This document shows, in pieces, positions 7,483 through 14,742 of a DNA stretch of 21,867 nucleotides. The position numbers and the translations under genes are program-made. The stretch is taken from assembly GCA_946623195.1 (NCBI GenBank), contig CAMOQW010000021.1:1-21867 (forward strand), in the 5' to 3' direction. Source of the stretch: an uncultured Prevotella sp. GTDB taxonomy: Bacteria > Bacteroidota > Bacteroidia > Bacteroidales > Bacteroidaceae. Positions within the stretch are counted from its first letter, which is position 1. Every line of letters starts with the position of its first letter. The notes below the pieces were generated by a model. That model worked only from the letters and a program-made list of their open reading frames with translations. It made no database searches and was not told the DNA's origin.

Positions 7483-8508
7483 ATGAAAAAGTTCGATTCG
7501 CGTACATATTTATATGTGGCTGCAATAGGCATGGTGCTCATCATTGGACTGACGGCCTACTATGCTTTCAGCGGTGTGTCGAAACTGGAAGACCCACAAT
7601 ATCTGTATATTGACGACGACGACACCCAAGACTCGGTACTGGCCAAAATGAGCCCCACGTGCCATACGGCCGGCATGTCGGCACTATCGACCCTGTTGCG
7701 GCACAGCGACTACGGCAAGCACATCCGGACAGGCCGCTACGCCATCAATCCCGGCGAAGGTGCCGTCACCCTGTTCCGCCGACTGAAGAACGGACAGCAG
7801 AGCAGCATGAACCTGACGATTCCGGAGGCACGCACGATGGACCGCCTGGCCGCCCTGCTGGCAAAGCGCCTGATGCTCGACTCGGCCACCATCGCCAGTG
7901 CCCTGACGAGCCAGGAGACATGCCAGCGATACGGGTATGATACCGCCACCATCAGCGCCATGTTTGTGCCCGACACGTATGACGTCTACTGGAACATGTC
8001 GGCAGACGGACTGTTGGAACGGATGCAGAAGGAGCACAACCGCTTCTGGCAGGGCGACCGCGAACAGAAGGCTGCGCAGATGCATCTGACACCCACTGAG
8101 GTGTGCACGCTGGCCAGCATCATCGACGAGGAGACGGCCAACACGGCCGAGAAGCCCATGATAGCGGGTATGTATCTGAACCGGCTGAAGACGGGAATGC
8201 CCCTACAGGCCGACCCCACCATCAAGTTTGCCCTCAAGCAGTTTGAACTGAAGCGCATCTGGCAGAAGCAGCTCACCATCGACTCGCCTTACAATACCTA
8301 TCGCAACACCGGGTTGCCACCAGGTCCTATCAAGATAGCCAGCATCAAGGGTATCGACGCCGTGCTGAACCACGTGGAGCACGACTATCTGTACATGTGT
8401 GCCAAGGAGGATTTCTCGGGTACCCACAACTTCGCCAAGAACTATCAGGAACACCTGCAGAATGCAGCCCGCTATTCGAAGGCACTGAACGCAAGGGGTA
8501 TCAAATAA
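7483..8508 (+). CDS. mltG: Endolytic murein transglycosylase MltG (YceG-like)
   Basis: MltG is a membrane-anchored lytic transglycosylase that cuts nascent peptidoglycan strands and is thought to end glycan polymerisation. The 341-residue protein has a short basic N-terminus and one membrane segment (about 9-29), with the rest outside. It shows a LysM-like region (about 60-110) and the YceG core: LASIIDEETAN (210-220), MYLNRLKTGMPLQADPT, SPYNTYRNTGLPPGPI and the C-terminal THNFAKNYQEH. The usual family motif is EKET; here it reads DEET, so the catalytic Glu position needs care (see findings). The start at 7483 is chosen from the promoter and the MKKF signal anchor; the frame itself remains open upstream to 7354. 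The DUF308 gene follows after 35 bases, probably in the same transcript. Confidence 0.92.
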   Translation: MKKFDSRTYLYVAAIGMVLIIGLTAYYAFSGVSKLEDPQYLYIDDDDTQDSVLAKMSPTCHTAGMSALSTLLRHSDYGKHIRTGRYAINPGEGAVTLFRRLKNGQQSSMNLTIPEARTMDRLAALLAKRLMLDSATIASALTSQETCQRYGYDTATISAMFVPDTYDVYWNMSADGLLERMQKEHNRFWQGDREQKAAQMHLTPTEVCTLASIIDEETANTAEKPMIAGMYLNRLKTGMPLQADPTIKFALKQFELKRIWQKQLTIDSPYNTYRNTGLPPGPIKIASIKGIDAVLNHVEHDYLYMCAKEDFSGTHNFAKNYQEHLQNAARYSKALNARGIK

Positions 8509-8543
8509 CACGAAATAAAAATCATCCCAAACAGTATATAGTC

Positions 8544-9266
8544 ATGAAGATATTCCAAAGTTCCATCTTCCGCGCGCTGTGCGCTATTGTGGTAGGTGTA
8601 CTCTTGCTGAAATTTCCGCAGGACGGCGTGACGTGGCTCACCATAGCCATTGGTGTCTTGTTCCTACTGTCGGGCATTATCGCCCTGATAGCCTACCTGA
8701 ATGCCAGGAAACATGCCGGCGAATATACCATCACCGACCAGCAGGGACGTATCATTACAGGAAGCCAGCCCACCTTCCCCATCGTGGGAGTAGGCAGCAT
8801 CATTCTAGGTCTGGTGCTGGCAGTGACACCGGGGGCGTTCATTCACGGACTGATGTATATCCTGGGGGCTATCATGGTGCTGGGCGGCGTCCAACAGCTG
8901 ATGAACCTCGTGGCTGCCCGCAGGTTGGGCAGCGTTCCCTTTGGATTCTGGGTGGCTCCCTCGCTGATTCTCGTCACGGGGCTCTTCGTCATACTGAAAC
9001 CTATGGAGAGTGCCGAGCTGCCTCTGCTCATTCTGGGCTGGTGCTGTCTGCTCTACGGGGTGACAGAACTCATCAACGCCCTCAAGATTCACAGCATTCG
9101 CAAGCAGGCAGACCGTATGCGCGACGAACTGCAGCGCAAGCAACAGCTGGAAATGGAGAGCCAGGCGGAAGAAATCAGTTCGGAGATTAACAACGACACG
9201 CAACCCGCTGACACTCCCAAAGAGGCGAAGGAAGAAGAAGAGGACTATCCTGACTTTATCGGATAA
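8544..9266 (+). CDS. DUF308/HdeD-like integral membrane protein
   Basis: The 240-residue protein is predicted to cross the membrane six times, at about 10-27, 34-54, 78-98, 100-120, 132-152 and 156-176. It shows the spaced Gly-rich helices (IAIGVLFLLSGIIALIAYL, GVGSIILGLVLAVTPG, ILGAIMVLGGVQQL) typical of DUF308/HdeD-family proteins. A hydrophilic C-terminal tail of about 55 residues is helical and then strongly acidic (KEAKEEEEDYPDFIG). HdeD in enterobacteria is linked to acid resistance; no function can be claimed here. The frame is open upstream into mltG, but the Met at 8544 immediately precedes the hydrophobic segment and leaves mltG intact. It converges on udk with only 21 bases between the stop codons. 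Confidence 0.83.
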   Translation: MKIFQSSIFRALCAIVVGVLLLKFPQDGVTWLTIAIGVLFLLSGIIALIAYLNARKHAGEYTITDQQGRIITGSQPTFPIVGVGSIILGLVLAVTPGAFIHGLMYILGAIMVLGGVQQLMNLVAARRLGSVPFGFWVAPSLILVTGLFVILKPMESAELPLLILGWCCLLYGVTELINALKIHSIRKQADRMRDELQRKQQLEMESQAEEISSEINNDTQPADTPKEAKEEEEDYPDFIG

Positions 9267-9287
9267 TCCCCACTGCACTGTGTCTAT

Positions 9288-9902
9288 TTATACGTTGGTC
9301 ACAATACCCTCAATATAGGTCTTGAGGATGTGAATGCCGGTCTTGTTCTCGTGGCCCCACGGGATGATGAGGTCGGCAAATTTCTTGGTGGGTTCGATAA
9401 ACTGCTCATGCATGGGCTTCAGCACCTTCTCGTAGCGGTCGAGCACCATCTCAACGGTACGGCCACGCTCTACCACATCGCGGCGGATGTTGCGGATGAG
9501 CCGGACATCATCGTCGGTGTCAACAAAGATCTTCAGGTCCATCATGTCGCGCAGCTTCTTGTAGTGCAGCGTCATGATGCCTTCCAGGATGATGACCGGC
9601 TTGGGCTCCACATGCACCGTCTCGGGCAGTCGGTTCGAGACGATGTACGAATAGGTGGGCTGTTCGATAGGCTCACCGTTCTTCAGCATCTTGATGTGCT
9701 CCGTAAGCAGTTTCCAGTCGAAGGCATCAGGATGGTCGAAGTTGATAGCACGGCGCTCCTCATCGGAAAGGTTGGTGGTATCGTTATAATACGAGTCCAG
9801 GGGGATGAGCGCTGCACAATGAGGGGGCAGCGCCTTGACAATTTTCTTGACGACGGTAGTCTTACCCGACCCGGTGCCGCCTGCAATTCCAATAATAGTC
9901 AT
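9288..9902 (-). CDS. udk: Uridine kinase
   Basis: This cytoplasmic nucleoside kinase phosphorylates uridine and cytidine to UMP and CMP, the pyrimidine salvage step. The 204 residues show the P-loop GGTGSGKTT (8-16), LDSYYND with Asp36, NFDHPDAFDW (about 54-63), the substrate-region sequence EPKPVIILEGIMTL, and RNIRRDVVERGRT. Length and motifs match bacterial Udk throughout. It starts 2 bases after the stop of the secreted EEP-fold gene, so the two are one transcript. The pairing of a secreted phosphoesterase-type enzyme with a nucleoside kinase suggests use of nucleosides released outside the cytoplasm, which is inference. Confidence 0.94.
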   Translation of the reverse strand: MTIIGIAGGTGSGKTTVVKKIVKALPPHCAALIPLDSYYNDTTNLSDEERRAINFDHPDAFDWKLLTEHIKMLKNGEPIEQPTYSYIVSNRLPETVHVEPKPVIILEGIMTLHYKKLRDMMDLKIFVDTDDDVRLIRNIRRDVVERGRTVEMVLDRYEKVLKPMHEQFIEPTKKFADLIIPWGHENKTGIHILKTYIEGIVTNV

Positions 9903-9904
9903 AT

Positions 9905-10957
9905 TTATTTTTTAGTTTTTACCAGGTACACGAGTGTCGGCAGGTGGTCGCTATAGCCGTCGAGCCAGACGCCACCGGCATGGGTGCGAAGGGTGTTGCC
10001 CTTGTACTTGCCCTCCTGCTGGAACAGATAGTCGCGGCGGAATATCTGGGGTTGGAAGAAGGTAAGCGTCTCATACTTCTTCTTACCCTCTATGTCGAGC
10101 AGATTGCGCGACAGGATGATCTGGTCGAACAGGTTCCATGCCCCACTGTACGTCAGCGTACCCGTACCACTGGCATGAATGTTCCACCAGGGATTATAGA
10201 GGCCTCCCTCTTCCACTTCCTTCATCTCGCGGCGGGCTCCCAGCATCTTGGACATCGAGGCATCGGCGGGGTCGTCGTTCATGTCGCCCATGATGAAGAG
10301 CTTCACTTGGGGGTCATCCTGCTGAAGGGAGTCTTTGACGGCACGCAACTGCTCGCCACCGAGTTCGCGATAGTAGGAGGTAGCGCCACGCGAAGGCAGG
10401 TGGTTGACCACAATGGTGACATGCTCGTCGGCCAGCGTACCGCTGACCACCAGAAATCCACGGGTGGCGCGGCCGCGCTCGATGTCCTCCTGCTTCTTAT
10501 ATACATAAGGTACGAGCTTGACATTACGGACGGAGAACATGGAGGGATTGTAGAGCAGGGCGCAGTCGACACCACGCTGGTCGGGACCCTCGATGTGGCA
10601 GAACTGGAAGTTACGCTTCTTCAGCGGCTCCTGATTGCACAGGTCGGTCAGACAGCGGGCATTCTCGACCTCGCTGACTCCGATGGCCGCACAGCCGTAG
10701 GGCAGTTTGTCAGTGCCCATCTCCGACAGTACTCTCGCCATGTTGCGCAACTTGTGCTGATACTTCATGTCGGTCCACTTGTTGCGACCGTTAGGCAGAT
10801 ACTCATAGTCGTTGTGGCCCTCGTCATGCTCCGTGTCGAAGAGGTTCTCCAAGTTGTAGAAACCTATGGCATAGGCCTGCAACTTGCGGTCCTGGGCCTG
10901 TACGCTTACCGTTCCAAACAGAAAGGCTACGGCAATAAATGAAAATAGCTTTTTCAT
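9905..10957 (-). CDS. Secreted endonuclease/exonuclease/phosphatase (EEP) family protein
   Basis: The protein has 350 residues with a standard signal peptide (MKKLFSFIAVAFLFGTVSVQAQ, cleavage near 22), so it acts in the periplasm or outside. It has the DNase I-like fold metal and catalytic motifs: YNLENLFD (Asn35, Glu37), GVSEVEN (Glu96), RGVDCALLY, VVNHLPSR (His186), IMGDMNDDP (Asp225, Asn227) and YSDHLPTL (Asp337, His338). All the expected catalytic residues are present. EEP enzymes cut phosphodiesters in nucleic acids, sphingomyelin or inositol phosphates, and sequence alone does not settle the substrate. It is followed by udk after 2 bases and is divergent from the TonB-receptor operon, which favours nucleic acid as substrate (inference). 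Confidence 0.9.
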   Translation of the reverse strand: MKKLFSFIAVAFLFGTVSVQAQDRKLQAYAIGFYNLENLFDTEHDEGHNDYEYLPNGRNKWTDMKYQHKLRNMARVLSEMGTDKLPYGCAAIGVSEVENARCLTDLCNQEPLKKRNFQFCHIEGPDQRGVDCALLYNPSMFSVRNVKLVPYVYKKQEDIERGRATRGFLVVSGTLADEHVTIVVNHLPSRGATSYYRELGGEQLRAVKDSLQQDDPQVKLFIMGDMNDDPADASMSKMLGARREMKEVEEGGLYNPWWNIHASGTGTLTYSGAWNLFDQIILSRNLLDIEGKKKYETLTFFQPQIFRRDYLFQQEGKYKGNTLRTHAGGVWLDGYSDHLPTLVYLVKTKK

Positions 10958-10977
10958 ATAGTCTCAGATTTTTGTCG

Positions 10978-10985
10978 CGAAGATA
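10978..10985 (-). promoter_or_regulatory. -7 box of the EEP-udk operon
   Basis: The minus strand reads TATCTTCG, one base from TAnnTTTG, 20 bases before the EEP start codon. There is no clear TTG at the -33 position. It shares a 139-base gap with the divergent receptor operon promoter, so one regulator could control both. Confidence 0.45.
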
Positions 10986-11059
10986 GTCATTTTTTTCGAG
11001 AATATCGAATAAACGCAAAAAAAATTGCAAAAACATAGCGTTTTTTTCTTTTTATTCGT

Positions 11060-11067
11060 TATCTTTG
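11060..11067 (+). promoter_or_regulatory. -7 box of the receptor-lipoprotein operon
   Basis: TATCTTTG lies 29 bases before the receptor start codon and is an exact consensus box. The expected -33 position reads ATAGCG rather than TTG, and the spacer is a T-rich run (TTTTTTTCTTTTTATTCGT). A weak -33 element may mean that an activator is needed. Confidence 0.6.
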
Positions 11068-11096
11068 CACCAAATAAACTTAAAACATAACATTAT

Positions 11097-13838
11097 ATGC
11101 AAAAAAAGCTGAAATTAACCGTATTGGCCCTATGCCTCGTTCTATCGGCCCATGCCCAGACCGACAAGCCAGAACAGCCGGAGGGACAGGACGCCATCAC
11201 GAGTGAGCAGACCTTCACCTTCACGGAGGCGCAGCTGGGTGAGGACGATGACATGTCACAGAACGTGACCATCATTTCGTCGAACCAGAACATCTATGCC
11301 TCACAAGTGGGCTATCTGTTCAGTCCGATGCGCTTCCGCTACCGTGCCTTCAACCAGAAGTATAACGAAATCTACATCAACGGAGCCTCTATGAACGACA
11401 TGGAGAGCGGCCAGTTCCGCTATTCTCTCGTAGGCGGTCTGAACCAGCAGACGCGTGGCGTAGAGAATGCACTGCCGTTTGAATTCAACAACTTTTCGAT
11501 GTCGGCAATGGGCGGTTCCAACAATTATGACTTCCGCCCCAGCCACATGCCTACCGGCCAAAGGGTGACACTGAGCGGTGCCAACCGAAACTATACGGTG
11601 CGCGCTATGTACACCTATAACAGCGGACTGCGACCCGACGGCTGGGCATTCTCGGCCAACGTCACCTACCGATGGGCCAGCATGGCTACTTCGTATGTAG
11701 AGGGAACGTTCTACAATGCACTGTCCTATTTCTTCGGAGCCGAGAAGAAATTGAACGACCAGCACGCGCTGAGCATCGTCACCTGGGGCAACCCGACCGA
11801 GCGCGCCGGACAGGGTGCCGCCACCGACGAGAGCTACTGGCTGGCCAATTCGAGATACTACAACCCCTACTGGGGCTATCAGAATGGCAAGAAGCGCAAC
11901 TCACGAGTGGTCAACGACTTCGCTCCTACGCTGATGATGACCTGGGACTGGACCATCAACGACAAGTCGAAGCTGACCACTACGCTGACTGGCCGCTACT
12001 CGATGTATAAAAGCACCAAGCTGAACTACAACGGCGGCGAAAACCCGGCACCTGACTACTGGAAGAATCTGCCTTCAAGCTACTACGATGTGTGGAATGC
12101 CGATGACTTCTGGGGGCGCACCCAGACAGGCTACGATGATTTCGAATATGCCCGCATCTATGCGATGGACAGCAAGGCTAACAGACAAATCAACTGGGAC
12201 CGCCTGTACTACGCTAACCAGCAGGGCAATGCTACGGGGCGCGACGCCGCCTACTATGTGCAGGCCAAGCACAACAACAACCTGAACATAGCGCTTTCGT
12301 CGGCTTTCAAAACCGAACTGAACAAAAACACAGCATGGAACGTAGGACTACAGTTGGCCACCAACACGGGTATGCACTACCAGACGATGGAAGACCTGTT
12401 GGGTGCCAAAACCTTTCGTAACATCAATACCTATGCTTTAGGCAACTACGCCTCCACAGACCCTCGCGTACAGTACGACATGAACGACCCCAACGGCGAA
12501 ATCAGAGAGGGCGACCGCTTCGGCTACGACTACAACATCATCGTACGCAAAGCCCAGCTCTGGAGTGCCCTGAAATACACCAAGGGACGGCTGCACACTT
12601 TCGCTGCAGGGCGCATAGGCGGTGTTACCATACAGCGCGACGGCAAGATGCGCAACGGTATGGCGGCCGACTATTCTTACGGCAAGAGCGGCACGGCCAA
12701 GTTCCTGGAGGGTGGCGGAAAGGTGGGCCTGACCTACAATATCGGTTCAGGCAACACCATCAGCCTGGGCATAGGCTACGAGATCAAGGCTCCTCAGGCA
12801 CAGTCGGCCTTTGCATCGCCTGAAATCAACAATGACTTCATCGGAAAAATCGTGAAGGATGCCAACGGCAAGGACGTGCTGGTGAACAACCTGAAGAACG
12901 AGAAGGTGTTCAGTGCCGACCTGGGCTACCAGTTTGAGACATCCTGGATGAAGGCCAACATCGGCGGCTACTACAGTCGCCTGACCGATGTCACCGAATG
13001 GCAGAACTACTTCTACGACGATATCGGTTCTTTCTCCTACGTATCAATGACGGGTATCAAGAAAGACTACTACGGCCTGGAGTGGGGACTGAACTTCAAG
13101 GTGAACTCTGCGTTCAACATCAAGACACTGGGTACCATCAGCGAGGCCAAGAACACCAACAATGCCAATGTGGTCTACATGAACTCGACGGAAGGCACTT
13201 ATCACAGCGATATAGTATATAATAAGAACATGCGCGAGGGAGGTACCCCGCTGACCGCCCTCAACCTGACGCTGAGCTACCACGCCAAGGGCTGGTTTAT
13301 CGATGTCATGGGCAACTACTACGACCGCATCTATCTCTACTATTCACCCAGTCTGCGCTATGAGTCAACGCTGGAAAACAGGCAGAAGGCATGGATGAGT
13401 TTCCGCGACCGCAACAGCAACACACCTAACGACCCGAACAATGGCGGCAACAATCCTGCCAAATACATCATGACGGGTGAACAGGTGTACTACACCGCTG
13501 CTCAGGCTGCCGCTGAGGGCTCCAACGTTCAGGATGGCCAGCTGCTGCCAGGCGTCATCGACCAGTCGGAGGGCAAGGGCGGCTTCATGCTCGACCTCTC
13601 CATCGGCAAGAGCATCTGGCTGAAGAAGGGTTCGCTGAGCATCAATCTCATGCTGACTAACGTACTGAACAATACCAAGATCTGTACGGGCGGCTACGAG
13701 CAGAGCCGCAGCAACTACTCGGTAAGCTCTGAGACCGGCGAGGTGACCAGCACACGCCTCTACAAGTTCGACAAGAACCCCAAGAAGTACTATGCTTACG
13801 GCATCAACGGTATGCTGAACATCGCTTATAAATTCTAA
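11097..13838 (+). CDS. TonB-dependent receptor-like outer membrane beta-barrel
   Basis: The 913-residue protein has a signal peptide (MQKKLKLTVLALCLVLSAHAQ). A plug-like region (about 50-150) contains NEIYINGASMNDMESG, and a long beta-rich part with alternating aromatic strands ends in NIAYKF, a typical terminal Phe for barrel assembly. The N-terminal carboxypeptidase-like domain common in Bacteroidetes SusC proteins is absent, and no clear TonB box is seen. It is therefore a receptor-type barrel rather than a classical SusC. No SusD gene follows; instead two lipoprotein genes are cotranscribed (12 and 43 bases apart). A role in import of a ligand bound by those lipoproteins is inferred. It could instead be a TonB-independent barrel. 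Confidence 0.8.
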   Translation: MQKKLKLTVLALCLVLSAHAQTDKPEQPEGQDAITSEQTFTFTEAQLGEDDDMSQNVTIISSNQNIYASQVGYLFSPMRFRYRAFNQKYNEIYINGASMNDMESGQFRYSLVGGLNQQTRGVENALPFEFNNFSMSAMGGSNNYDFRPSHMPTGQRVTLSGANRNYTVRAMYTYNSGLRPDGWAFSANVTYRWASMATSYVEGTFYNALSYFFGAEKKLNDQHALSIVTWGNPTERAGQGAATDESYWLANSRYYNPYWGYQNGKKRNSRVVNDFAPTLMMTWDWTINDKSKLTTTLTGRYSMYKSTKLNYNGGENPAPDYWKNLPSSYYDVWNADDFWGRTQTGYDDFEYARIYAMDSKANRQINWDRLYYANQQGNATGRDAAYYVQAKHNNNLNIALSSAFKTELNKNTAWNVGLQLATNTGMHYQTMEDLLGAKTFRNINTYALGNYASTDPRVQYDMNDPNGEIREGDRFGYDYNIIVRKAQLWSALKYTKGRLHTFAAGRIGGVTIQRDGKMRNGMAADYSYGKSGTAKFLEGGGKVGLTYNIGSGNTISLGIGYEIKAPQAQSAFASPEINNDFIGKIVKDANGKDVLVNNLKNEKVFSADLGYQFETSWMKANIGGYYSRLTDVTEWQNYFYDDIGSFSYVSMTGIKKDYYGLEWGLNFKVNSAFNIKTLGTISEAKNTNNANVVYMNSTEGTYHSDIVYNKNMREGGTPLTALNLTLSYHAKGWFIDVMGNYYDRIYLYYSPSLRYESTLENRQKAWMSFRDRNSNTPNDPNNGGNNPAKYIMTGEQVYYTAAQAAAEGSNVQDGQLLPGVIDQSEGKGGFMLDLSIGKSIWLKKGSLSINLMLTNVLNNTKICTGGYEQSRSNYSVSSETGEVTSTRLYKFDKNPKKYYAYGINGMLNIAYKF

Positions 13839-13850
13839 AACGCAACGATT

Positions 13851-14699
13851 ATGAATACGAAGAAATATATTTTCCTGGCACTGACGGCCTTGCTGGCCGC
13901 CGCCTGTCACGACAGCGGCAGCTGGGACGAGCCCTCCACACAGGCGGGCATGGAAGCCTATGGCAACCAGCATCTGATGGCTACCAACCTGAAGACAATA
14001 GCCGAGGTGAAGGCGATTCACAGCAATGTCATCAGCGGTGGCAGTCTGGAACAGATTACGGAACCCATGCAGATACAGGGTGTCGTGGTGGGTAACGACG
14101 AGGGTGGCAACATCTACCAGGCACTCTACCTGCAGGATGCATCGGGAGCCATCAGCATCAGCATCTCGCAGGCCGGTCTCTACGGACCTTTCGCCATCGG
14201 ACAGGCCGTACTGGTGGAGCTTAACGGACTATACATCGGCGGCTACGGACAGCAGCCGCAGATTGGCACCACTTATACCAACCCCAAGAACGGAAACGTA
14301 CAGACGGGGCGCATGAGCCGCTATGAGTTGCAAAAGCACTACAAACTGATTGAACCCATTGCCGGACTCACCGCCACACCTCTTGAAGTGACCAACCTGA
14401 ACGGATTCACCGTAGAGAAGGATGCCTGCAAGCTCATCACGCTGAAGGGCGTGGAACTCTCGGCTGCCAACGGTAAGAAGGTTTTTGCCAACTCCAGTGA
14501 CGCCGCTACCAACCAGACGGCAGTCAACCGCAACATCAAAGGGATGAGCAATGTAGTGCTGCGCACCAGTACTTTTGCCGACTTTGCCAATGCCGTGATG
14601 CCTATGGGGAAACAGGATATTACGGGCATAGCCTCCTACTACAATGGCACTTGGCAGATTCTGATGCGCACAGAGAAAGACATCACGCCTGCCCAATAA
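13851..14699 (+). CDS. DUF5689 lipoprotein
   Basis: The 282-residue protein starts with a lipoprotein signal peptide ending in LLAAAC (lipidated Cys19), so it is anchored to the outer membrane, probably at the surface. Residues about 45-270 match DUF5689: an early TIAEVKAIHSN segment, then IQGVVVGNDEGGNIYQALYLQDASGAI and the later FADFANAVMPMGKQDITGIASYYNGTWQIL. The strand pattern (GVVVGND, YLQD, ISI, GQAVLVELNG) resembles OB-fold nucleic-acid-binding domains. The biochemical role of DUF5689 is not established as far as I know. It lies 12 bases after the receptor gene, consistent with a lipoprotein partner of the barrel in the place a SusD would normally take. Confidence 0.87.
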   Translation: MNTKKYIFLALTALLAAACHDSGSWDEPSTQAGMEAYGNQHLMATNLKTIAEVKAIHSNVISGGSLEQITEPMQIQGVVVGNDEGGNIYQALYLQDASGAISISISQAGLYGPFAIGQAVLVELNGLYIGGYGQQPQIGTTYTNPKNGNVQTGRMSRYELQKHYKLIEPIAGLTATPLEVTNLNGFTVEKDACKLITLKGVELSAANGKKVFANSSDAATNQTAVNRNIKGMSNVVLRTSTFADFANAVMPMGKQDITGIASYYNGTWQILMRTEKDITPAQ

Positions 14700-14742
14700 A
14701 CTAAGGTAAAAAGAAGAATCAAGTAAAAAAAAGAAAAACAAT

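Noticed and set aside
8397..8543. Longer start for the DUF308 membrane protein
   Set aside because: It would overlap about 110 bases of mltG in another frame; the Met at 8544 directly precedes the first membrane helix.
9330..10942. Long plus-strand frames (208 and 332 codons) opposite udk and the EEP gene
   Set aside because: They are shadows of two genes with complete catalytic motifs on the minus strand.
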